Of a DNA stretch of 21,538 bases, positions 14,566 to 21,538 are shown piece after piece. The DNA lies in the NCBI GenBank assembly GCA_963757335.1, contig CAVWRJ010000020.1, positions 1 through 21,538 on the forward strand, read 5' to 3'. The notes under the pieces were generated by a model. That model had not been told where the DNA came from and made no database searches. It saw only the letters and a list, made by a program, of their open reading frames with translations. The stretch's first letter is position 1, and the number at the start of each line of letters is the position of its first letter. The DNA is from DASQPA01 sp963757335. GTDB taxonomy: Bacteria; Acidobacteriota; Thermoanaerobaculia; Multivoradales; UBA5704. The translations under genes were made by a program, and so were the position numbers.

Positions 14566-15264
14566 ATGATTCGAGCCGTAACCTTCGACGTCACCGGGAC
14601 CCTCCTCCACTCCCCGCGCCTCGGCGAGCTCTACGCCGAGGTGCTCTCCCGGCACGGGATCGCGGTCTCCCCGGGCGAGGCCGGACGGCTGGTGCGCCTC
14701 GTCTGGCAGGAGCTCGCCTGCTCGGCCGACCCCGGACGCGACCGCTTCCGCTCCCACCCGGAGGGAGCGCGCGGTTTCTGGCAGCGCTTCCTCGAGCGCC
14801 TGGCCGAGCACCTCGAAGCCCCCGTCCCGTCGCGCTTCGCCGCCGCCGAGCTGTTCCACCGTTTCGGCACCCCCGAGGCCTGGGAGGTCTACCCCGAGGT
14901 GCGGGAGGTCTTGACGGCCCTCCGGGAGCAAGAGCTCCGCCTCGCGGTGATCAGCAACTGGGACCAGCGCCTGCCGCTCCTCCTCAAACGGCTCGGGCTC
15001 ACCCCCCTCTTCGACGCCGTCGTGACCTCCTCGGAGGTGGGAGTCGAGAAGCCCGATGGCCGCATCTTCGCCGAGGCCTTGCGGCGGCTTGAGGTGGCGC
15101 CGGGTGAGGCCCTCCACGTCGGCGACAGCCCCTTGGAGGATGTCGAGGGGGCGATCGCCGCCGGCATGGAGGCGGTGCGGCTCGACCGCTCCCGCCGCCA
15201 TAGCGGCATTCCCGATCTCTCGGCGCTGGGCTTCGAAGCCGGATTGATCCGGCGTAGCTCCTAG
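14566..15264 (+). CDS. HAD-superfamily hydrolase (HDHD3-like)
   Basis: This 232-residue protein is a haloacid dehalogenase-type hydrolase, a soluble phosphatase-like enzyme. Motif I is VTFDVTGTLL with nucleophile Asp8 and Thr at position 10 in place of the usual second Asp. The same DVTGT is seen in HDHD3-like members. Motif II is LAVISNWDQRL, motif III Lys is in VEKPDGRIF, and motif IV is LHVGDSPLEDVEGA with the metal-binding acids. Residues 15-90 form the helical cap of subclass I. Loss of the second Asp may weaken classic phosphomonoesterase chemistry, so the substrate is open. The ATG at 14566 gives the normal family N-terminus. No strong ribosome binding site is seen. It seems monocistronic, with a gap of about 110 bp before the Rrf2 gene. 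Confidence 0.88.
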   Translation: MIRAVTFDVTGTLLHSPRLGELYAEVLSRHGIAVSPGEAGRLVRLVWQELACSADPGRDRFRSHPEGARGFWQRFLERLAEHLEAPVPSRFAAAELFHRFGTPEAWEVYPEVREVLTALREQELRLAVISNWDQRLPLLLKRLGLTPLFDAVVTSSEVGVEKPDGRIFAEALRRLEVAPGEALHVGDSPLEDVEGAIAAGMEAVRLDRSRRHSGIPDLSALGFEAGLIRRSS

Positions 15265-15338
15265 CCCGAAGAATTTCCGGCAGGGGCTTACGTGCGCCCC
15301 CTACCCTCCCTCCACGAGACCCCCGGGAGGTCCCCCTG

Positions 15339-15347
15339 TGCTAGACT
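15339..15347 (+). promoter_or_regulatory. Extended -10 element before the rrf2-crcB-DUF190 genes
   Basis: TGCTAGACT (TGn plus TAGACT at 15342-15347) lies 27 bases before the ATG at 15374, leaving a leader of roughly 20 nt. No -35 box is evident in the GC-rich sequence upstream. The following three genes run in the same direction with gaps of 46 and 12 bp, so this may be their common promoter. Confidence 0.35.
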
Positions 15348-15373
15348 GACACTACTTCCAGAAGATACTCCGG

Positions 15374-15871
15374 ATGAAAATTTCCACCAAAGGCGAGTAC
15401 GGAATCCGGGCGATGCTCTATATCGGGATGCACTCCGAGGAGGGCCCCGTCACCAGCCATGAGATCGCCAGCCGCCAGGGCATTCCGGAACCCTACCTGC
15501 GCCAGATTTTAGCCCTCCTCTCGAAGGACCGGCTGATCCAGTCGAACCGCGGTCCTCAGGGAGGGCACATCCTCGGCCGGCCGGCCGCCGACATCTCGCT
15601 CCGGCAGATCCTGATCACCCTCGAAGGGCAGATCACCGCCGTCGACCAGATCCTCGCCCTCCCCTGCACGATCGACTTCGGGCCGGATCACTGCTCCATC
15701 CGCGAGGTCTTCCTGGAGGTCAAGCGGGCGGTCGAGCGTATTTTGACCGAGACCACGCTCGACGTCCTGATCGCCCGCCAGCGGGACATCCTCGATCGCC
15801 ATATCCTGATCCCGCGCGACCTGTCGCCCGCGACGACCGTGCGCACGCTCCTCCCCATCCTCGTCGAGTGA
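15374..15871 (+). CDS. Rrf2-family transcriptional regulator
   Basis: This 165-residue protein has the Rrf2 winged-helix fold. It opens with the family signature MKISTKGEYGIRAMLYI, has a recognition helix region SHEIASRQGIPEPYLRQILA, and a wing with SNRGPQGGHILGRPAADISL. IscR and NsrR hold an iron-sulfur cluster on three closely spaced cysteines around residue 100. Here only Cys98 and Cys107 are present (ALPCTIDFGPDHCSIRE), so a classical cluster would need another ligand. A redox or metal sensor is still plausible. The C-terminal extension of about 45 residues (LIARQRDILDRHILIPRDL...) is unusual in length. It lies directly upstream of crcB and the DUF190 gene and may control them or itself. 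Confidence 0.85.
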   Translation: MKISTKGEYGIRAMLYIGMHSEEGPVTSHEIASRQGIPEPYLRQILALLSKDRLIQSNRGPQGGHILGRPAADISLRQILITLEGQITAVDQILALPCTIDFGPDHCSIREVFLEVKRAVERILTETTLDVLIARQRDILDRHILIPRDLSPATTVRTLLPILVE

Positions 15872-15917
15872 TGCCGGCGGGCGGGGCGGCCTGGACGGCC
15901 GGGGCGGTCTGAGAGCC

Positions 15918-16319
15918 GTGCTCGGGCGCATTCTCGCCATCGCCGTCGGCGGGGGAATCGGAGCGGTCGCCCGCTATCTCCTCGAGAGCTGGGTGCAACG
16001 CTCGCCCGTCCTACTCCGCTGGGGCTCGCTCGGCCCCGCCCTCCCCTGGGGCACCTTCGTCGTCAACCTGACCGGCTGCCTCCTGATGGGTTTCCTGGCC
16101 GGCCTCTTCGACGAGCGGCGGGTGGTCTCCCCGGAGTTCCGCTCCTTCGTCTTGATCGGCATCCTCGGCGGTTACACCACCTTCTCCTCCTTTGCCCTGG
16201 AGACCCTGCGTCTGGTCCAGGAGGGGAGCTTCGCGCTCGCCGCGCTCAACGGCCTCGGCGCTCCCGCCTGTTGCCTGGTGGGCGTCTGGGCCGGCGATAC
16301 ACTGTCCCAGGTCGTCTAG
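15918..16319 (+). CDS. crcB: Fluoride ion channel CrcB/Fluc
   Basis: This 133-residue channel has four membrane helices. Fluc proteins form antiparallel dimers in the inner membrane that let fluoride leave the cell. The diagnostic motifs are present: VGGGIGAVARYLLESW at the start, the pore motif GTFVVNLTGCLLMGFL with its conserved Asn, and the phenylalanine-box region GILGGYTTFSSFALET, which normally reads GGxTTFSTF. The start is a GTG at 15918, 46 bp after the regulator stop, with a weak purine-rich stretch before it. It is followed after 12 bp by a DUF190 gene, a common partner. No fluoride riboswitch fold is seen upstream of this gene or of the regulator. Confidence 0.92.
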   Translation: MLGRILAIAVGGGIGAVARYLLESWVQRSPVLLRWGSLGPALPWGTFVVNLTGCLLMGFLAGLFDERRVVSPEFRSFVLIGILGGYTTFSSFALETLRLVQEGSFALAALNGLGAPACCLVGVWAGDTLSQVV

Positions 16320-16331
16320 AAAGAGGTCCCC

Positions 16332-16688
16332 ATGAAGCTCGAAGGCGAAGGCGTCCTGCTCCGGATCTTCATCGGCGACTCGGATCGCCATGAGGGGATC
16401 CCCCTCTACGAGGCCATCGTCCAGCGGGCGCGGGCGAAGGGGCTCGCGGGGGCGACCGTCTTCCGCGGCTTCGAGGGCTTCGGAGCTCACAGCCTCGTCC
16501 ACACCTCGCGCATCGTCCACCTCGCCGAGAACCTGCCGATCGTGGTCGAGATCGTCGACAAGCAGGAGAAGATCGACGCCTTCCTCCCCGAGCTCGACGG
16601 CCTGATCCCCGAGGGGTTGGTGACCCTGGAGAAGGTCCAGGTCATCTTCTACCGCGTCCGCGAAGCGGATCACCCGCACACGCACTGA
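16332..16688 (+). CDS. DUF190 protein, crcB partner
   Basis: This 118-residue soluble protein of the DUF190 family has a PII-like ferredoxin fold. It has the family start LLRIFIGDSDRHEGIPLYEA, the helix IVQRARAKGLAGATVFRGFE, GFGAHSLVHTSRIVHLAENL after it, and the strand LPIVVEIVDKQEKIDAFL. The ATG follows AGAGG with a short spacer, 12 bp after crcB. In many bacteria DUF190 genes sit beside crcB, which suggests a signalling or regulatory role for the channel. The mechanism is not established. It ends the Rrf2-CrcB-DUF190 group. The His-rich tail (ADHPHTH) could bind metal, but such tails are not diagnostic. Confidence 0.9.
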   Translation: MKLEGEGVLLRIFIGDSDRHEGIPLYEAIVQRARAKGLAGATVFRGFEGFGAHSLVHTSRIVHLAENLPIVVEIVDKQEKIDAFLPELDGLIPEGLVTLEKVQVIFYRVREADHPHTH

Positions 16689-16785
16689 GGCGTCACGGGA
16701 ACGGTGTCTGGCGCCGGTCTAACCGCCACGGTGTGCCTGCAAGCGGTGACCGCCTACTCAGGAGGATCTGCAGGCTCCTAGTCTA

Positions 16786-17175
16786 GTGGTCTGTCAAGGC
16801 AGAATTGACAGATGGCGCCAGGCAGGCTCCGGAGGGTCGGCGCAAGGAGCGGATTGCGACCGAACTGCCCCGGCCCGGTACAGGTTTGCCGCGGTGGCGC
16901 ACACGACTGGAGCGGAGCAGCTCTGGTTACGGGCGGTTGAGAGGCCAACCGCGGCGGAGCAGAACCGTTTTGGGCGAGAGCAGATCCGCACTGCGGCGGA
17001 GCAGAGGTCAACCGCCGCGGAATGGAACTGCACCGCTCCAGACAAGAACCGTTCCGCCGCAGAAGAGAGCTGCACCGCTCCAAACAAGAACCGTTCGGTC
17101 GCAGAACAGAACGTCACCGCTCCAAACAAGAACGATTCCGCCGCGGATCAGAACGTCACCGCCCTAAAAGCGTAG
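16786..17175 (+). CDS. Possible heptad-repeat protein
   Basis: I do not recognise a family, and coding is uncertain. From residue 33 to the end the 129-residue translation is a chain of about fourteen seven-residue units. Examples are PTAAEQN, RTAAEQR, STAAEWN, CTAPDKN, RSVAEQN and DSAADQN, ending VTALKA directly followed by a TAG. The DNA units are diverged yet keep exactly 21 bp each, as expected if the reading frame is under selection. The alternation of xTAP(D/N)KN and xSAAEQN units makes a 14-residue super-repeat near the end. The GTG start is weak: AGGAGG at 16760 is about 20 bases away. The minus strand is also mostly open here, with one TGA at 17148, so the coding strand is not settled. 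Confidence 0.35.
   Translation: MVCQGRIDRWRQAGSGGSAQGADCDRTAPARYRFAAVAHTTGAEQLWLRAVERPTAAEQNRFGREQIRTAAEQRSTAAEWNCTAPDKNRSAAEESCTAPNKNRSVAEQNVTAPNKNDSAADQNVTALKA
16882..17172. repeat. Phase-perfect 21-bp tandem array, about 14 units
   Basis: Units can be laid end to end at exactly 21 bp from 16882 to 17172 without an indel. The last six alternate between two types, such as TGCACCGCTCCAAACAAGAA (17071) and CGTTCCGCCGCAGAAGAGAG (17050), giving a 42-bp higher-order unit. Units to the left are more diverged (for example CCAACCGCGGCGGAGCAGAA at 16945). This array has the same unit length as the one at 4953-5252 but no shared sequence. Unlike that array it has conserved phase. Confidence 0.85.
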
Positions 17176-17435
17176 GCGCCCGCTGCGGTGAAGGTCTCGC
17201 CGCAGGCAATCAGGAACCGTTCTCCACCCTCTTGGCGGAAGCCAAGGAGATGCCTGGTCGCCAGGAAGACCAAGATCCGGGCTCGGCACCTCTTCTGCCG
17301 TGAGCGCAGCGCTCCCACCTGCTTGTGGCCAGAATGGCTATGGGGGGCGTTCTCCTCGACCGTCCTGTTCCACCGCTGGCTCGCCTTGTCGCGCCACTCC
17401 GCGACCAACCGTTCAATTCTGCTGTGCCAGCCCAC
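17148..17435 (-). CDS. Possible small protein downstream of the nucleotidyltransferase
   Basis: A GTG at 17435 overlaps the nucleotidyltransferase stop (TAGTG) and has GGAG eight bases upstream, the layout of a coupled second gene. The 95 residues begin with a helical, charged stretch (WHSRIERLVAEWRDKASQRW, then NRTVEEN). They continue with KRCRARILVFLATRHLLGFR and a hydrophobic-alanine tail that enters the 21-bp array and stops at a TGA. Beyond that TGA the same frame stays open through the array (SAAERFL/FGAVQLS heptads) to 16794. Partners of minimal nucleotidyltransferases are often HEPN proteins, but no HEPN RxxxxH motif is evident. I know no family. It could be a true gene, a remnant or a chance frame. 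Confidence 0.3.
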   Translation of the reverse strand: MGWHSRIERLVAEWRDKASQRWNRTVEENAPHSHSGHKQVGALRSRQKRCRARILVFLATRHLLGFRQEGGERFLIACGETFTAAGAYAFRAVTF

Positions 17436-17815
17436 TAGCTCGACTCCAGCCGGAGCCAGCGAGCTTCCTGCTGCAGCGTCCGTGCGAAGCGGCCGCCCTC
17501 TTGTTGGAGCCGTTCCCACTCCTCGCGCGAATAGACGAGGAGCTCGGCGGGGACGGGGAGCGGGGTGAGGTCCCAGCCGAGCGCGCGGCGCTCGAAGGGG
17601 TCGGACGACGACTCGACCACCGCGATCAGATTGAGGTCGCTGCCCACCCCGGCGTCCCCCCGGGCATAGGAACCGAAGTAGCCCAGGTGGAGGAGCCCGG
17701 GGTGGCGCGGCGCCTCCTCGCCGGCCCATTCCACGAGCCGCCGCTCCACCTCGCGGCAGTCAGGCCACTTGAGCACGGACGAAGACAAGGGTCTCACCGG
17801 CATAGCGAATCGCAT
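17435..17815 (-). CDS. Minimal nucleotidyltransferase (MNT-like), altered active site
   Basis: This 126-residue protein has the polymerase-beta-type nucleotidyltransferase core: LLHLGYFGSYARGDAGVGSD, then LNLIAVVESSSDPFERRALG. The signature GS-x10-DxD normally has two metal-binding acids. Here it reads GSYARGDAGVGSDLN, keeping Asp60 but replacing the second with Asn62, so catalysis may be reduced or lost. Family members are often antitoxins that AMPylate a HEPN toxin, or parts of defence systems. No HEPN gene is visible beside it. The start at 17815 has AGGTG nearby; a second ATG four codons later is equally possible. It is divergent from the VapBC pair, with about 50 bp between starts. The C-terminal helix (EEWERLQQEGGRFARTLQQE) is typical of the family. 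Confidence 0.75.
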   Translation of the reverse strand: MRFAMPVRPLSSSVLKWPDCREVERRLVEWAGEEAPRHPGLLHLGYFGSYARGDAGVGSDLNLIAVVESSSDPFERRALGWDLTPLPVPAELLVYSREEWERLQQEGGRFARTLQQEARWLRLESS

Positions 17816-17850
17816 GGCACCTGCTGATGTCCAAAAAAAACCGTCCGCGG

Positions 17851-17856
17851 TAGAAT
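17851..17856 (+). promoter_or_regulatory. -10 element of the vapBC pair
   Basis: TAGAAT lies six bases before the ATG at 17863, in a short AT-rich stretch after an A8 run (17833-17840). A transcript starting at normal distance would begin at the ATG and be leaderless. No ribosome binding site is visible. The -35 position is poor, which is common for autoregulated toxin-antitoxin promoters. Confidence 0.35.
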
Positions 17857-17862
17857 GTAACG

Positions 17863-18111
17863 ATGTCCGTTCCCTTGAAACACATCGACCTGCTTCTCGA
17901 CGAGGACCTCATCACGAGGCTGGAAGAGGAGTCCCGGCTTCAACAGGCCAGCATATCGGATGTCGTGCGCAACCTCCTGGCCCGCGATCTGGGAGTCACC
18001 CGGCCAGCTCATGGGTTCGTGGAGCGGATCCGAAACCTCCGCGCAACGATCGGGCCTATCCCCCCTGACAGCACCGAGATCGTCCGCGAGTCCCGAGATC
18101 ACGGATGGTGA
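17863..18111 (+). CDS. vapB: VapB-type antitoxin (ribbon-helix-helix)
   Basis: This 82-residue protein has a basic beta-strand and two helices of a ribbon-helix-helix DNA-binding domain at residues 4-45 (HIDLLLDEDLITRLEEESRL, then ASISDVVRNLLARDLG). A flexible tail follows that would wrap the toxin (FVERIRNLRATIGPIPPDST). It overlaps the next gene by 7 bp, the usual VapBC layout, so the antitoxin is made first. Antitoxins of this kind bind their own promoter together with the toxin, and the -10 element directly before the ATG would be the target. No sequence motif identifies the exact subfamily, so the name rests on the fold and on the partner. Confidence 0.8.
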   Translation: MSVPLKHIDLLLDEDLITRLEEESRLQQASISDVVRNLLARDLGVTRPAHGFVERIRNLRATIGPIPPDSTEIVRESRDHGW

Positions 18112-18518
18112 AGCGGGTCCTCGATACCAGCGTCGTCGTGAAGTGGTTCTTCGCCGAAGAAGGCACCGATCGGGCCGAGGTCTTTCTCAGAGAGCTGGAG
18201 CAGGAGGCCGCAAGAGTGATCGTCCCCTTGTCCCTCTACTACGAGTTCTGCAATGTTCTGTGGGTCAAGCGGCGCACTGGTCTCAATGAAGCGGCGGCGT
18301 CAGCCATCTGGCAGGAGTTGATCCAGCTCCCGCTCGAGGTGGTCGAGGGAACCGACCTGCTGCCACAGGCTTTGGCTTTCAGCTATAGCCATGAGGTATC
18401 GCCTTACGATGCCGCTTTCGTCGTCCTGGCGCAGCACCAGAAATGTGACTTCATCACCGCGGATGGGCCTCTCTGGCGCAAGACCCATGGTGCCCATTCC
18501 TGGGTCCGGTTGCTGTGA
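18105..18518 (+). CDS. vapC: VapC-type PIN-domain ribonuclease toxin
   Basis: This 137-residue PIN-domain endoribonuclease has all active-site acids in place: Asp7 in VLDTSVVVKWFF, a central Glu in LSLYYEFCNVLW, Asp in EVSPYDAAFVVLAQ, and the final Asp in CDFITADGPLWRK. VapC toxins cut tRNA or rRNA with magnesium. The length and motif order are those of a complete toxin, unlike the fragment at 5374. It starts inside the end of vapB and has no further plus-strand partner. Its 3' end overlaps a broken antisense HicB-like gene by about 65 bp. The pair is probably a recently acquired stabilising module of this accessory pocket. Confidence 0.88.
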   Translation: MVKRVLDTSVVVKWFFAEEGTDRAEVFLRELEQEAARVIVPLSLYYEFCNVLWVKRRTGLNEAAASAIWQELIQLPLEVVEGTDLLPQALAFSYSHEVSPYDAAFVVLAQHQKCDFITADGPLWRKTHGAHSWVRLL

Positions 18519-18699
18519 GCTCTACAAGCGGTCGCCTTGGCCCAGGACCGAGCTTCGACTCTGGTAAGGCAGTCAGACTTTCGAAGACGTCGAGAAGCAG
18601 CTCTCTCAAGTTGGCAAACGCTTCCTGCTGGGTCTCTCCGGATGCGTTGATATTTGCGTCGGCGAAGGAAGCCACGAATCCGCCGGTGCCCCTCTGCAC
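18454..18699 (-). pseudogene. HicB-like antitoxin, N-terminally truncated
   Basis: Residues 7-58 contain the HicB-like partially degraded RNase H fold: GGFVASFADANINASGETQQ, then EAFANLRELLLDVFESLTAL, then PESKLGPGPRRPLVEL. The order 'FVASF-DANI-ASGET--EA--NL' and the terminal LGPGPRRQL are specific to one HicB-like antitoxin group. The frame upstream of the GTG at 18699 also fits (QGEKAIPVCVQRG) but runs into a TGA after about 13 codons, so the first strand is missing a start. The C-terminal 25 residues overlap vapC on the other strand and look non-coding. No HicA toxin gene is found. It is best read as a remnant, although use of the GTG start cannot be excluded. Confidence 0.55.
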
Positions 18700-18790
18700 G
18701 CAAACAGGTATCGCCTTCTCACCCTGTACGGTTCAGGTGCGAAGGTTGTGATGTTAAACGTCACGGAGTGAGGTCCCAGCAGAGATCAAG

Positions 18791-18823
18791 AAAAAGCCCC
18801 CGCCCGCGAGTGCGGACGGGGGC
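18791..18823 (-). terminator. Rho-independent terminator of the pyrophosphatase gene
   Basis: On the minus strand GCCCCCGTCCGC, loop ACTC, and GCGGGCGGGGGC form a 12-bp GC-rich stem with a single T-G wobble pair, followed by five T. It lies about 20 bp after the hppA stop and is the clearest terminator in the window. Confidence 0.9.
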
Positions 18824-18844
18824 CAGTGTGCAGGTACGCGGCGA

Positions 18845-21286
<2,442 letters not shown>

Positions 21287-21345
21287 GGTTCCTCCAGATC
21301 GGACGAATGGATGGCATTCGCGGCAATTCGCGGCAATGGAACTAC

Positions 21346-21369
21346 GGAGCGGGCACCGCTGCCCGTTCC
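21346..21369. other. 10-bp hairpin in the hppA leader
   Basis: GGAGCGGGCA and TGCCCGTTCC pair around a four-base loop CCGC, within the predicted 5' leader of hppA, 60-80 bases before its ATG. Read on the plus strand it is followed by a TTTTT five bases on, but no plus-strand gene ends here. It may be a leader structure. No known riboswitch fits. Confidence 0.4.
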
Positions 21370-21517
21370 GGGTCATTTTTGGGCGATCTCGCCGGCTCCC
21401 TCGGGTGTGCCGGCCATGAGCTACGGGCGGGTCGACGATCCAGAAGACCGCGAGCCCCTGGCGTGAAGAGAGAGAGGAAGGAGCCGGGCCGCCGAAAGCG
21501 TCGAACCGGCTGCGCAC

Positions 21518-21526
21518 ATTATCACA
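21518..21526 (-). promoter_or_regulatory. TGTGATAAT extended -10 element upstream of hppA
   Basis: On the minus strand TGTGATAAT, identical to the element at 14554-14562, lies about 232 bases before the hppA ATG. The -35 region falls at the edge of the window and cannot be judged. If used, it gives a leader of about 225 nt. Confidence 0.4.
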
Positions 21527-21538
21527 ACCGGGACCGCT

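Noticed and set aside
15265..15917. Fluoride riboswitch upstream of crcB or the regulator
   Set aside because: The conserved fluoride-aptamer bases and pseudoknot could not be found upstream of either gene; the regulator-crcB gap is only 46 bp and made of GGCGG-type repeats.
16689..16785. Terminator after the DUF190 gene
   Set aside because: Short palindromes such as GCGGTGACCGC occur but none is followed by a T-run.
21346..21383. Plus-strand terminator (hairpin followed by TTTTT)
   Set aside because: No plus-strand gene ends near it, and the T-run is separated from the stem; it is more likely a leader structure of hppA.

Overview
The window is a GC-rich bacterial chromosome segment with two accessory pockets around a compact block of ordinary genes. 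The divergent membrane pyrophosphatase, the Btu-type importer, the gene packing with GTG starts and the many uncharacterised secreted or membrane proteins would fit Acidobacteriota (a Thermoanaerobaculia-like lineage). This placement is inference from gene style only; no marker gene proves it.

Left pocket (about 1-5680). This is a graveyard of broken mobile or defence genes. It holds a scrap of an IS1634-type transposase and a beta-propeller lectin-like gene with an intact promoter and ribosome binding site but a -1 frameshift. It also holds an XRE regulator behind the C-terminal stump of a type ISP restriction-modification enzyme, a full-length tRNA-like gene with an arginine-type body but a CCA anticodon and broken stems, a small membrane protein, an irregular 21-bp tandem array, and the C-terminal half of a VapC toxin.

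Middle block (about 5675-16690), almost all on the plus strand. In order: a multi-pass membrane protein; a small membrane-anchored protein overlapping a GT-C-like glycosyltransferase; a convergent secreted protein; a uracil-DNA glycosylase; a secreted protein; a BtuF/BtuD/BtuC-type importer with GTGA stop/start overlaps; a fumarylacetoacetate hydrolase-family enzyme; a 56-residue membrane protein on the other strand that ends on the same TTAA; a HAD hydrolase; and an Rrf2 regulator followed by the fluoride channel CrcB and a DUF190 protein. Several short repeats have entered coding ends here. The clearest is an 81-bp inverted repeat read in frame as the N-terminus of the permease.

Right pocket (about 16690-18790). 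A second 21-bp array keeps its phase for about fourteen units and can be read as a heptad-repeat protein. It is followed by a minimal nucleotidyltransferase with an altered DxD motif, a complete VapBC toxin-antitoxin pair and a truncated HicB-like antitoxin.

Right end. One large minus-strand gene encodes a membrane-bound pyrophosphatase of a divergent, probably potassium-independent clade. It has a strong terminator and an approximately 225-nt leader behind a TGTGATAAT -10 element. I found no CRISPR array, integrase or complete insertion sequence. The best candidates for something undescribed are the heptad-repeat ORF with its neighbours, the tRNA-like gene and the in-frame inverted-repeat insertion.
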